From Jaltomata sinuosa (lineage: Eukaryota; Streptophyta; Magnoliopsida; Solanales; Solanaceae), in assembly GCA_003996215.1 (NCBI GenBank), contig QJPP01007599.1, positions 310,001 to 374,000 of the forward strand: a DNA stretch of 64,000 nucleotides. The letters run 5' to 3'. Positions 19,979 to 31,568 of the stretch are shown here, piece by piece; the first letter of the stretch is position 1; every line of letters starts with the position of its first letter. The notes below the pieces were generated by a model that worked only from the letters and a program-made list of their open reading frames with translations, searched no databases and was not told where the DNA came from. The position numbers and the translations under genes are program-made.

Positions 19979-21350
19979 TATTCAACAAAGGATTCTTTCG
20001 CCCTAATGCCCAAAACCCCCAAATCTCTATATGGATTTTCATGAACTTAAAATTAGGGTTCTTACCCAATTTTAACGGGCCTTTCTATAAATTATCTTAT
20101 CATGATTCTACTATGAAATCTAATTCTAAAATGCATGATTTTGATATGGATTTTGCAAGTGAATTACTACTTCATAAATTAAAGGCTTAGTCTAGCAAAT
20201 TTTGTCATTCATGGACTGATTTAACTAAATTAGTATATCTTATAGCATGATTTCATGAATTACAAGGAATTGCATACCTAGTTCCTATGTTTCATGAAAG
20301 TGCATGTGGTTTTGACATTGAACTAGTGCCATGTAAGTTTTTAAAATATGAATTATTATGAAAGACAAGACAGCTAATGTGCCATCAATACTCATGAATG
20401 CTTTTCTAAAATAAGGTTCGTGATTATTATAAAGATCCGGGTTATGAACATGTTTATGAAAATGTTTTGACATCTAGATATGTCACATGTATGTGAGCCC
20501 CATGTTATGTTTTGGGAGTAGTATTTAGCACCGAGCAGTAAGGGTTCCAGATAACCCAAGTCCAAAACTACGTTGCCATTGTAGGTTTCCCTCCGTGGCT
20601 CATGACAGGATCCTTATGACATGGTTCTAACCTTGGCCGGTTAAGACAATCTTTTTTAGTATGGGTGAATGACACTGGACTCTAGGTATCTCATCATGGT
20701 TTATGTCGGTTAAGAGAAACTCCCATATGAATGTTTTCAAGTTATGAAGTTATATGATATTTGATTTTGAAGCTTGACTTATATGTCATGTCTTATGCTT
20801 AAACTATGATATTTACTTATGATTTATCTCTTTATGCATGAACCAAGTTTTAAGCATATTTTCAAGCACATTTTATCATGTTATTGCATAGACTTACATA
20901 TTATGTACATCATATAGTACTAGCACATATTTCATGCGATGCATCCTATTATGATGCATATTCAGGTTCCCATTCTCAGGCTCGTTACTAGAGACCGCCG
21001 GCTATCCAGTATTAGTTGGTGAGTCCTTGTATTTCGAGGACTAATATGCTTCCTTGATAGTAGGCTCCTTAATTTCAGTGTATAGAGTTAGCTGGGGTTT
21101 TATCTCAAAAACTCGTATGTCAGTTTTAGAGGCTTTTTAGACATAGCTTGATATACTGTGTTTTAGTTCATATTCTATAAATCTTAGACCTTATCTTATG
21201 TTTAGTTAGATTGCTTGCTTCCATTATTTATGGTTCCGCTATGTTTGTTATTATATTACATACGTCATGCTAAGACGAAAGGGCTAGCTTGGGTCTACTT
21301 GTGATCCTAAGTCCCATGTTACGTCTACGGGGTAGCCTCGAGGCATGAAA
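19979..21350 (+). mobile_element. 5' LTR of element D (left part missing)
   Basis: Aligned with 23,117-23,839 from 'aaccttgg' near 20,631 to the end. Ends 'gaggcatgaaa', a decayed CGTGACA end, directly before a primer-binding site. It has no proper TG start next to LTR E, so its 5' part is either missing or lies beyond E. Confidence 0.75.
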
Positions 21351-21353
21351 AGC

Positions 21354-21374
21354 TTGGAATCAGAGCATCAGGTT
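21354..21374 (+). other. Primer-binding site of element D (iMet type)
   Basis: 'ttggaatcagagcatcagg' matches the TGGTATCAGAGC type complementary to initiator Met-tRNA with one change. It lies immediately after the LTR, as expected for minus-strand DNA priming. Confidence 0.8.
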
Positions 21375-21527
21375 CAAGAGTCTCTTTCATGGTGTGAAGT
21401 ATGCCACACTTATAAGAGGAAAGCTATGGGATGATTTAGGAAAAACTTTAGTTCTATCATGATCAATGTCGTGCGATAGAGCTTAACCCTATTACTCCTC
21501 TAATCCAATCTATATGCATTTCATATT

Positions 21528-22653
21528 ATGCCTCCTCACCATGTCATGCCTCGCCAGTGCAATGCCAAAAATGCTAATCCTCCAATTTAGAACCATGAGG
21601 TCACTAATGTGGAGTTCAGGAATGCCATTCATATGTTAGGTCATGCATTGGAAAATCAGGCCAATCCCACAGCACCTATTCTGGATAACCCTCATGGTGG
21701 GGTAGTTGCTTCCAGAGTTTGAGACTTTATTTGTATAAACCTGCCTGAGTCATGGGTTCTATGGTTAGTAAAGATCCGCATAATTTCATGGATGAGGTGA
21801 AGAAGATTTTTGAGGTGATGCAAATTGTTGGTATGGATGGTGTTGATCTATCTTCCTAATAGCTCAAGGATATAGCTCATATTTGGTATACGTAGTGGAA
21901 GGATGCTAGGGCTAGGGATGCGATCCCTATGACTTGGGAGTGCTTCAAGGGAGAGTTCCTTGATCGATTCTTCCCTAGGGAGTTGAGAGAGGCTAGGGCC
22001 AAAGAGTTCATGAATTTGAGGCATGGATCTATGTCAGTGCAGGGTTATGGATTGAGGTTCACCCATCTTTCTTGATATTACCCTTCTATGGTGGCTGATC
22101 CGAGGGATCGGATTGGCATGTTCATTTATAGGGTGTCAGACTTGGTGAAAAAGAGTGTATGTTTGCTATGCTTTTGTGGGACATGGATATCTCTAGGTTT
22201 ATGACCCATGCCCATCGAATCAAGGGAGATAAGTTAAAGGAAATAGTAAGGGAGAACAAGAGGTCTAGATTAAAAAATTAGGGTTTTAGCCATCAGAGGT
22301 CCAGAGTAAGACACCGTTCTTCATTTCAAAAGAGGTCATCAGGACCCGTTCCTTCATCATCTAATGCTCTTACTTAGGCCCCCATGTTTAGGCATGATCA
22401 GTCAGGTAGAGAATCGGGTTTGCAGTCTCTGGGGAGTGTTGCAAAAGTGCTTTCCTACCCTGTTTGCAACTAGTGTGGGAAGAATAACCCAGAAGAGTGT
22501 CGTTATAACACATATGGGTGCTTTGGGTATGGATAGGTTGGACACATAATTAAGGATTGCCCTTCAGCTAAGAAGGGACATGGAGGTGGAAGGACTCAGT
22601 CTACTTCAGTAGCCCTAGCGGGTCATCCAGTCCAGCATGGTGCTGCTTCTAGT
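21528..22653 (+). pseudogene. Gag of element D
   Basis: Starts ATG at 21,528 (MPPHH...). Recognisable gag blocks follow: NVEFRNAIHML, then after a frameshift a capsid-like region with the 'eFLDRFFPrELREAraKEFMNLR' type pattern near 21,955-22,020. The zinc knuckle at 22,519-22,560 reads C-F-G-Y...GHIIKDC: the second Cys is Tyr and a Gln is a stop (TAG). Several stops and frameshifts make it non-functional. It is the capsid/nucleocapsid precursor. Confidence 0.85.
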
Positions 22654-23116
22654 TTGGGTGGTTGTCAGTGCCAAAAACATCTCTATGCTCTATCATCTAG
22701 CCAAGATCAGGAGAGTTTCCCATATATTGTCACTAGTATGTTGCAAGTCTTCTCTTTTGATTTTTATGCTTTGCTAGACCTGGGAGCTTCCTTGTCTTTT
22801 GTGACCCCTTATGTTGCTTGCAAGTTCGAAGTCAGCCCTGAACAACTCTTAGAACCCTTTTGTGTTTCTACTCCCATTGGTGAGTCAGTCCTATCTAAGA
22901 GAATTTACAGATTGTCCTATCATAGTCCTTCATAGAGTCACTTCAGCCGATCTAGTAGAGTTGGAGATGACCGACTTTTATGTTATTCTTGGTATGGATT
23001 GGTTGCATGCATGTTATGCCTCAGTTGATTATCATACCCGAGTGGTAAGTTTCAAGTTTCCAAATGAACCTATCTTAGAGTGGCAGGGTAGTCCTCTATC
23101 TTATTACATATTTTTA
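22654..23116 (+). pseudogene. Aspartic protease of element D, cut off
   Basis: The retropepsin active site DLGASLSFV lies near 22,780 and the conserved ILGMDWLHACYASVD block near 22,988. A frameshift near 22,905 splits it into two frames (22,654-22,935 and 22,862-23,131). Homology ends after LEWQGSPL near 23,095; the next bases ('aaccttgg' at 23,117) belong to the LTR. Confidence 0.85.
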
Positions 23117-23839
23117 ACCTTGGACAATTAGGATAACCTTTTTTCAGTGTTGATGCATGACACTTGACTCCATGTAGCTCATCATAGTTTATGTCTGTTT
23201 AGAGAAACTCCCGTATGAATGTTTTCAAGTTATGAAGTTAGATCATATTCTATTTTGAAGCTTGACTTCTATGTCATGTCTTATGCTTAAACAACGATAT
23301 TTACTTATGGTTTATCTCATTATGCATGAACAAAGTTTTAAGCATATTTTCAAGCACTTTTTGTCATTTAGTTGCATAGACTCACATATTAAGTACATCC
23401 CATAGTACTAATGTCTATTTCTTGTGCTACATCTTATTATGATGCAGATTCAGGTTCCCATTCTCAGGCTCATGGCTAGGGACCGTCGGTTATCCAGTAT
23501 TGGTTGGTGAGTCCTCAACTCTCAAGGACTAATATGATTCCTAGTTAGTAGGCTCATTTATTTCAGTACTTAGAGTTAGCTGGGGTCTTGTCCCAGCAAT
23601 TCGTATGTCAATTTTGGAGGCTTTTCAGACATAGCTGTATATTTTGTGTTTGAGTTCATATTCTACCACTCTTAGACCTTTATCTTATGTTTAGTTGGAT
23701 TTCCTACTTCCGTTATTTATGCTTCCACTATGTTTGTTATTATGTTGCTTATTTCATGCTAAGACCAAATGGTCAGCTTGAGGTCACTTGTGATCCTAAG
23801 TCTCGTGTTACATCTAGGGGGTAGCCTTGGGGTGTGACA
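23117..23839 (+). mobile_element. 3' LTR of element D (right half)
   Basis: Aligned block for block with 20,631-21,350 and ends 'ggggtgtgaca'. Its left edge marks the deletion that removed most of pol. Confidence 0.85.
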
Positions 23840-26243
23840 AATAATTAGTCAGCAAAAAGGTTAACAATCCATCCTATTTTTATAGTGTGGTTTATGGTGT
23901 GAGTGGCCAGCCAACATTTCCCCAAGGTGAGAGTTGATAAAATTATAGGCCAGGGTGAGCTTTGATGAAAATCTGGTGTTGTCTGCTTTAGAGATGATTT
24001 GTGCCTCATGGTGTATTACTCGGTATTGTGGTGTTGAATTATAGATAGTCTAGTGGTGTAGAATCTTGCAAAATGTTTTGGAATGGTAAACGGGTTCATA
24101 AAACTCTGGTTATAGTGGTTACCATGTCAAGATTTATCCGTGATATCTAGAAATCAAGGTGTGTTATGAAATAGGGAGTTCTGGGTGAGTTTCCGCGGTT
24201 TTGTATTTTGTAAACTTACTAAAGTGAGTCTGCTATATCAATATAGTTTCCATGGCAGTGAGCCTAGAAAGCCATCAGAGCCTGCCATAGAGACCTAATC
24301 TCGCCACAATGGTCTCACTATAGTGAGAAAGTGACAAGTCCAACAAAAGAGGGGATCAGTTTACTTGTAAAGTCTAATTTTCAGGGTTTTATTTCCCAAA
24401 ACTCAAAGTCTCATTCTAGAATTGCAGGGTGATGATTTTCCTACTAAGCTAGGTGATTTTCCTCCATTAAGGTGAGTAATTCATTCCTTTTATCAATGTT
24501 TAATTCCTTTTCAATTGTAGAACCATATGAATGAGGATTGATGGCGGAATTGTCGGTTTAGAGCCCTGAAAGTGTGAAAAATGGGAAAAACCATGTGGGT
24601 AGGTGTAATTTCACCTAGACTTGATCCTAGGATGTTGTTTAATACTTTATATAATGAATTTAGCATTTCTAAACATGTTTGAATTAATTGGGAACCTTGA
24701 GTTTCATAAAAGTATGACCCTTAACATAAAAATAGCTAAAAAGGGGAATTTGGAGTAGAAACTCCATAAATAGTGATCATATGTCTAATATGGGGATAGT
24801 TGGTGATTAATTAAACCTTGGGGAATGCTACATACCTCGAATAAGGTTAGAGTTAGTAGATTAAATTCCCAAGGCCTAAAATTGAAGAGTAATTGATTAA
24901 TTACTCTAGTAACTATTGGTTATAGATTTGGAACGCGTTGAGGCGTTAAGGAAAGGAAAGGCTTTGGTGACTGAACTTGCTTGAGTTGAGAATTCTTCAC
25001 TCGAGGTAGTTCACAGTTTAATTAGAGTTGAGACTTATTTTAGTGCTTGTATGTGTTTAAATTAAATTACTTCTGATTAGTCTTCGGACATGATTGAGTT
25101 GATGATTATGATCATGTAAATTCTTGAATGAATAATTTGTGCACGTATATATATATATATATGAAAGTTATTAGTGAATATTGAAATGAAAATCTTTACC
25201 TATTATTAGTGCACTATGTTATATCCTGAGGAATAGAGACTTGGAAACCTAGGTTAACATTGGTTAAGGGATCGGGTAGTACGCCAATACGGATATTGAT
25301 GTTGACCTTATTTCAATGGGTCGGGTAACATGAGCTGGTACATATATTGATGTTGATTTTATTGCTATTAATCGATTACCATGAGATAGTATCGTTCATG
25401 GAATCTGGTGCATCCCTTGAAGGTCATGGCTAGTCATGCAGAAATAAGTTCCTTTAGCATGTGTGTATACCGTTACAGTTACATTTATATCATTGTTCAC
25501 TATGGCGAATAGTTAAGGCATGTTTATATGATATGAATGGTACTGAGTTACATTGATAAAAGTGAGGTGGGAATAGATCCCCGTGAGATATAGGTGTGAG
25601 AGAGTGAGTGCTTGAATTATTATGATAACATTAAGTGATTATATGTTTTTTATAGACCTTGTTTTGTTTGACTTGAGGTGATTATTTGTTGAATTGTTCT
25701 ACATGCTAAGTATTGAAGTTCCATTCTACTTGTTATTTGATTTAACTGTATACTTGTTCTAAATTGGGTCGGCCTATGATACCTAACAGTACATTGAAAT
25801 TTGTATTGATACTACTATGTATTCTTCTTTTGTTGAGTGCAGACCGTGTTGTAGAGGCTCATATGCAACCTCACCTCTAGTCCAAAGAGATGATTTCAAT
25901 CCAAGGGTAAGCACTATATCTTTGGGCTGCCATGGATCTTCACTTGAGTCATTGTCCTTCTTTCGAATGATGAAACACTATTTATTTTGTTTAGCTTTGG
26001 ATATCTTATATATGTTTGGTTTTCTTAGAGTTCTTGTACATAAATTTTTAATCTTGGTGAATGTAATAGGTAGTTGAATGTTTTCAAACTTTTATCACTA
26101 GTTTTCAACTTTTATCATTATTAAGTTGTTTTATCATTATCTCCCCTAAAATTGGTTAAATGATTAGGGTAAGGTTCAGGATAGATTGTTCCCCCACCAA
26201 AGGGTTAGCGTGGGTGCCACTCATGGTCATTTAGGTCGTGACA
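23840..26243 (+). mobile_element. 5' LTR of element C
   Basis: Ends 'catttaggtcgtgaca', followed by an iMet-type primer site. About 2.4 kb of non-coding DNA. The left boundary is taken as the end of element D but has no clear TG start, so this LTR may be truncated or broken by D. The open frame 25,817-26,077 has no motif. Confidence 0.7.
25146..25162. repeat. (TA)n microsatellite
   Basis: Eight to nine TA dinucleotides inside the LTR of element C. Confidence 0.9.
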
Positions 26244-26245
26244 AA

Positions 26246-26270
26246 GTTTTTATCAGAGCCCTAGGTTCGT
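26246..26270 (+). other. Primer-binding site of element C (iMet type)
   Basis: 'tttttatcagagccctaggtt' resembles TGGTATCAGAGCCTAGGTT, complementary to initiator Met-tRNA, with a few changes. Directly after the LTR end at 26,243. Confidence 0.75.
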
Positions 26271-26460
26271 CAATCTCATCATACAAGAACATATCTAATA
26301 GAGTCTTGAAAAATAGTACAGAGACGTCAGTACTTTTCTTTTAGAGGCTACAAGATATTAGGAAAACTTAACTTCTTCTTTCCTATATGCTATTACTTGA
26401 TTCTAATTGTTACCAGTCAATCCAAATTAGGATCTGAATCTTTAACTCTTATTCTCACAG

Positions 26461-26495
26461 ATGTTAAGAATACATGCTTTGGAAGCAAGAGCAGA
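26461..26495 (+). pseudogene. First codons of gag of element C
   Basis: ATG at 26,461 follows a plausible leader. After 11 codons and two bases the frame is interrupted by TGTAATGACC, the LTR start of element B. The last five bases, gcaga, are repeated as gaaga at 60,102-60,106. Dropping B and one target copy keeps the frame open into the Arg/Gly-rich start of gag at 60,107. Confidence 0.8.
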
Positions 26496-29188
26496 TGTAA
26501 TGACCCCTTAGGTCATTTTATCTGTTTTCCTGCTTTTTGTATTTAAAGCTTCCCCACAGTGGCTACAGGTCATTTATGACTTGCCGAGATAGATGGTTCA
26601 GTTCCTAGGTAGTTTATTTTTGTTTTAAGCCCTTTTCCTTGTTTGAAACTCTTAAAGCTAAAAGGGTTGACTTTGGTCAATTTTTAGAGATGATGGACTC
26701 GGATGGAAATTTTGTCAGCACTATTAGCAATTCTGGACTTATTTTGGGCACTTGGGTAACTTTTAAGCAAAACCAACAAGGTGTTAACTTCGGTCAACAT
26801 TTTCTCAAGATGACCTCCATTGGTAAATTTGATGATTTTGTTGAGTTTGGAATGTTGTTTTAGTTGAGTTGCATGTCTGGTTTATATTCATGAGATTCGA
26901 AACAAATCTTGAGGGTCTGCTCGAGTGATTATTTGTGTTGTTATTTTGCTGGTGCAACTGGTGTTGATGGAACCGCTTATGTGGAGCTTGGCTCAAAACA
27001 GTGGAGCAACCCCCATGGAAGACAAGTCGTAACTCTAGAGCAGGCTGACATCAGTAGCATCCAACCATGTGAAGCTATGTCGGTTAGATGGTCTCGCTCT
27101 TGTAGATCTTGAGTCACGTCTGTGGAGTCGGAGGTTTCTATTGACCTCCACTCTTATGTTGCTTTATCCACTGATGCAATGCTGAAACTGCGACCTTTTG
27201 TTCGCAAGTGCGACGATCATTGTACATTTAAATGTACTCTCCTCCTTTATTTCTCTAAGTGTTAAAACATATTTTCCTCTATTATTGATCTCAGCAAGGG
27301 AGCTTTGACCTTCAATTCTTACCCATTTCTTGAGCTTCCAAGGTAATTCTTTTCCTCATATGTTTCTATTGCGCGTATAGTTGCTAATTCCATATTCCAG
27401 TTTCAAATTAGGCCCTTATTGCATGATTCTTCTTATCTTAAAGTGATGGGTTTTGGACCATTTGGGGTCAAAATTTACTCCCTATTCTTCTCAAATTTGG
27501 GGCACGCACCTCACATTCTGTTACGAGCATGTTTGTGAAATTTATTTTCTATTTTGTTAAGCGATCCACGAGGATCTGTTTTTGGCCCAATTTCTGCCCA
27601 AATTTTTATATAGAAATATGGGTGTCATTTTTCTTATCTTTACAACTAGATTATGTTTGTGATAGCATGGCAGAATTTTGAGGCTTTACAAAAGGGAAAG
27701 GCACACGATTGATGGCTTGTGCTTGTAGTTTGGCTCTGAGCTAGGTTACGATTTACTTCCTTTAGACTTGGCTTAGTTAGATTTTATATGCTATAAGTTA
27801 CTTGAAAGTTAGGGTAGGTTTTAAGTTAGAAACAGGCTTAAATCCTATTTCTGAATATTTGACCAATTCAAGGACCGTAGAATGGACTTATCATATGTAT
27901 CCTTAGTTCATGGCACTGTAGACTCTTTATGTTAGCCTAGAATCCTCATCAGTTTAGGGCACTGTAGACTCGTTATGTTAGCCTAGAATCCTCATCTTGA
28001 GTTTTAAGGAGGTTATAGAGGTAGAATTGGCATTATCTATCAATTTTACTTCATTATCCTATCTTTCTGTTTGTCTTCTTCCGTTAACTATGTAACTGTG
28101 GGCCTAAGGTCATAGCTTGGATTTTGAAAAAGTTCCAACTTAGTCGCCTTGTTTAGAGGCTTCTTTTGACCTGTTTGTAATATATGTATGTACATGTACT
28201 CTCTATAGTGGCATTTATATGTTTTTGCATTCATGTACATGGCTCATGACAAGGTTTAAAGGAGAAAATTTAGGTTTCTCGACTTAAAAAGAGATTTCGC
28301 TCCCTTTTACCCCAAATTTTATTGATTTGAGTTTCGAGGACTCATATTTATTTACTATTATGTCCGAGTTGGATTCTGGACTAATGTTTACTTATTGTTA
28401 TGTCCGACTAGGATTCCAGACTCATGTTTATTTGTTGTTATGTCTAACTGAGATTCCGGACTCATATTGCATAGACATCATATTGCGTTGCACCTATCTT
28501 ATGTCGCATCGCATTTAATTCCTTCTTGGAGTTTCTATTTTTTCTTACTTATTGTTGTTATCTTCACCGTTAGCCGAGTTACTTTCTTGCTTTCAGTTTC
28601 CTATGATAACTATAATTTAGGTGGATCCCAATAACAATTTTGCTTTTCTTTTTTTTTATATTAAGCATCATCTTTTTGAGCTCAGTCGGCCTATGATGCC
28701 TACTGAATACCCCATATTTTGGTAGTCGTACTATATTTCTGCATTTTTTCTGATGCAACACCTAGAATAAGCCACCCTCATTGATTATCCACTCATTTGT
28801 GGCCAGCTGTTGTTTGGATTGTATTGAGCACCCGACATTTGGAGATCCTTACTACTTTACATATGTTAATACTATCTGTATTTTGTACTTTTATAGACAG
28901 TAGAGTCTTGTATAACATTATTTTTGTATTTAGATGCTCTTGTAGCGGTGACACCAGGTCTGGGGTTTGGTTCTTATATATATTTCATCTTTCCTGGTTT
29001 CTTTAGTGCTTTATTGTATATATTGTACTGTTGGGTGTATATATATATACTGTTGACCCATATCTTGTTATGATTTATCTTTCACTTTCTTATTTAAATG
29101 CGTATTTATAGTATCATGTTCTTGGGTTGGCTTGCCTATTTGGGGGTTTTGTAGGCGCCATCGTGGCCTAAATTTGGGACACGTGATA
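26496..29188 (+). mobile_element. 5' LTR of element B
   Basis: Starts TGTAATGACCCC and ends 'acacgtgata' before the primer site; 2,693 bases. The three parts of the 3' LTR align along it in order. It contains three to four short direct repeats 'tccgacT-g-attc--gactcat-ttta' at 28,360-28,460 (also 59,225-59,390). No gene is seen; the open frames are short and lack motifs. Confidence 0.9.
28355..28465. repeat. About 37-bp direct repeats in LTR B
   Basis: Units of the form 'tgtccgactgggattccagactcatgttta' repeat three times here, with spacing near 37-54. Similar units occur four times in the 3' LTR (59,225-59,390), so copy number differs between the two LTRs. Confidence 0.7.
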
Positions 29189-29189
29189 A

Positions 29190-29207
29190 TGGTATCTAAG
29201 CTTTAGG
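29190..29207 (+). other. Primer-binding site of element B (iMet type)
   Basis: 'tggtatctaagctttagg' differs by a few bases from TGGTATCAGAGCCTTAGG, the initiator Met-tRNA complement. It lies one base after the LTR end. Confidence 0.8.
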
Positions 29208-29398
29208 TTAATCAATCTTATGAATACAAGAGAAAATATCTAGAAGAGTCTCATGGATCGGTATGATGACGTATGTATCCTATCTTCCAGAGGCAATAAG
29301 GTATTCTTAGGAAAAATTTCCATCTTGATTGATTCCTTATCGTGCGTCCTTGACTCTATCAACTTCTAAATATCTTTTGTTTCACACTTTCTGGGATG

Positions 29399-30860
29399 GT
29401 TTGGATGAGATCACTGGCAGGTGAGGATGAGGCTTCTGCGTCAACAGTTAGAGCCTCATCTAGGGATGGAGAGGAGGTTGACCTAGAGGTAGAGGTAGCG
29501 TATGGGCTACGAATCCATCTCAGGCCCAGACTAGGGTACTATCACTAGAGCCATATATTAAGGTGGATGAGGTTCAGTATGAGCAGAAGGGAGTGGGGCT
29601 AGCCCAGCATTCAGCAAGTTTTGTGGCTACACTGATTCTTCAGTACATGCTGGTTCATCTTCTTGTGGTTTTAGAGGGAATATCACATCCCGAGACTTTG
29701 TCCAGTAGTCCAATTGGCTCGCTGGTTTGGGATGAGGTCCAGACTTTGCCCTAGGCAGTGGCATAGGGTTCAAGAGCGCAACCTTCTGTTGTGGCTCCCT
29801 AATTAGAGGTGTTGCCTATCCCATCAGTTGCTCTACCTATTCTAGCTAAGCCTGCTATGTCTTATGAGGAGCAGACATTGCTGGGTAGTTTTATTAGACT
29901 AGGTCCTCTGAGGTTTTCATAATCTCCGAGAGAGAATGCACATGAGTTTCTAGTCAGTTAGCAAGAGAGGTTATATAACCTAAGCTTAGCTGAGTCATAT
30001 GGGGCAGATCATACTGCTTTTTAGCTAGATAGTGTAGCCAGACAGTGGTGGGGATCTTATATTTCTTGTAGAGCAGTTGGGTCACCTCATATGACCTTGG
30101 CTTAGTTCTTGGAGGCCTTCTTGGAGAAGTATGTACCATGTAGTATCAGGGAGCAGATGAGGGATGATTTCACCAGATTAGAGCAAGGATCTATGACTGT
30201 TTCAGACTATGAGGTCTATTTCCACCAGTTGGCTAGGCATGCCATGATGATTCTGCCTACTGAGCATGAGAAGGTGCATTGATTTATTAGAGGGTTGAGT
30301 CTACAACTTTAATTGGCTTTAGAGCACCTAGTAGCATTAAGGGCAATCTTTATTACCATTATTGATCATGCTCACACCATTGAGGATATTTATCTCTAGT
30401 CCTACAGAGGCAGCAACAAGAGCTCTCGCCAACAAGATTGATTTAGCGGTTCCCAATCTAGAGATAGAGGGTTTTTCGGTAAGGGTCACTTGTAGTGTTT
30501 CCAGCCTAGCTGGCTTGTTCAGGTGGCTCTTCAAATTATTGACGGTTAGAATTGATAAGATAGCCAAAGCTTGGTTCAGACATTATAAGGTACTCATTCT
30601 AGGTATTCTGGCTGACATAGCCAGTTTATTTCAGCGGGTTCTTCAGTTTGGGCATCAACATGTATAGGGTGCTTAGAGTATGGGGAGTTGCGGAACTTTG
30701 CGAGGCAGTGCCCTAGATTCAGGGATGGTGGTCAGCAGAGGCGGTCAAGTCAATAGGTTTAGGCCCCTAGGGCTCCAGTGCCATCAGCCAGAAGTGGTGC
30801 GCAGGGTAGTAGGGGTAGACCCTAGGGTGCTTGAGTTGGTCATAGTAGTTGGAGCCACAT
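29399..30860 (+). pseudogene. Gag of element B
   Basis: The capsid region is readable from about 29,855: YEEQTLLGSFIRLGPLRFS, then ENAHEFLVS, ARQWWGSYISC, FLEAFLEKYVP and a RLEQGSMTVSDYE block to about 30,220, with several stops (mostly TAG) and frameshifts. The zinc knuckle at 30,661-30,711 keeps three Cys but has lost its His and gained residues. The protein would have built the virus-like particle; it is not translatable now. The start near 29,399 is approximate. Confidence 0.8.
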
Positions 30861-31568
30861 GTATGTTTTTTTGGGCCAGCCAGAGGCCGAGGCTTCAGGT
30901 AATTTAATCACAGGTACGATCTTAGTCATTTATCAGTCAGCTTCTGCATTATTTGATCTGGGGTCTACATTCTCTTATCTATACGCTTACTTTGCTACTC
31001 GTTCAGAGTATACTTGTTATTTATTTCCTATGCCTATGTGTGTAGCTACAACAATATATATTCTTTAGTAGTGGATCATGTATCCTGGGCTTGTGTGGAA
31101 AATATTCTAGGGTATGACACTTGGGTAGACTTGGTAGTGCTGGACATGGTTGATTTCGATGTAATCTTAGGCATGGATTGGTTGTCTCCTTACCATATAG
31201 TCTTGGATTGCTTTTCCAAGACTCTTACTCTATGGATGCCTTGTATCCCTCCTATTGTATAAAAGGGTGTTGATCGCAACATGCCAAGGAGACTTATATC
31301 TTTCTTGAGAGCCCAGCAGGTGGTTGGGAAAGGGTTCTTGGATTATCTTGCCTTCATCTGTGATACTAGGGCCACCACACCTTTCATTGAGTCAGTTTAT
31401 GTGGTTTGCGAGTATTCGTATATGTTTCCTACTAACCTACCAAGTTTTCCTCCCGATCGTGATATCGACTATTGTATTAATGTCAAATTAGGCACTCAAC
31501 CCATTTCTATTTTGCCATACAGGATGGCACCATTAAAGTTGAGAGAGCTTAAGGAGCAGCTCTAGGAT
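30859..31568 (+). pseudogene. Aspartic protease and RT linker of element B
   Basis: Retropepsin site DLGSTFSYL near 30,957; ILGYDTWVDLVVLDMVDFDV and ILGMDWLSPYH near 31,110-31,190. The frame is broken near 31,040 and at 31,260 (TAA). The linker 'RAQQVVGKGFLDYLAFIC' (31,310) is the region where element A's second copy begins. The last frame ends at TAG 31,563-31,565 (Gln to stop), shared with element A at 4,559-4,561. Confidence 0.85.

Larger units (their letters stand above)
19979..23839 (+). mobile_element. Element D: internally deleted Ty3/gypsy (Tekay-like)
   Basis: Order: 5' LTR piece (to 21,350), iMet-type primer site, gag with zinc knuckle, protease, then directly the second half of a 3' LTR ending at 23,839. 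RT, RNase H, integrase and the first half of the 3' LTR are missing in one deletion near 23,117. No clear target-site duplication was found; the left end abuts LTR E. Confidence 0.85.

Noticed and set aside
21354..21374. tRNA gene fragments at the primer sites (21,354; 26,246; 29,190; 47,856)
   Set aside because: Only 12-20 bases match the tRNA 3' end and each sits directly after an LTR; these are primer-binding sites, not tRNA genes.
25817..26077. 86-codon ORF near the end of LTR C
   Set aside because: Hydrophobic, no motif, no partner; lies within the LTR just before the primer site.
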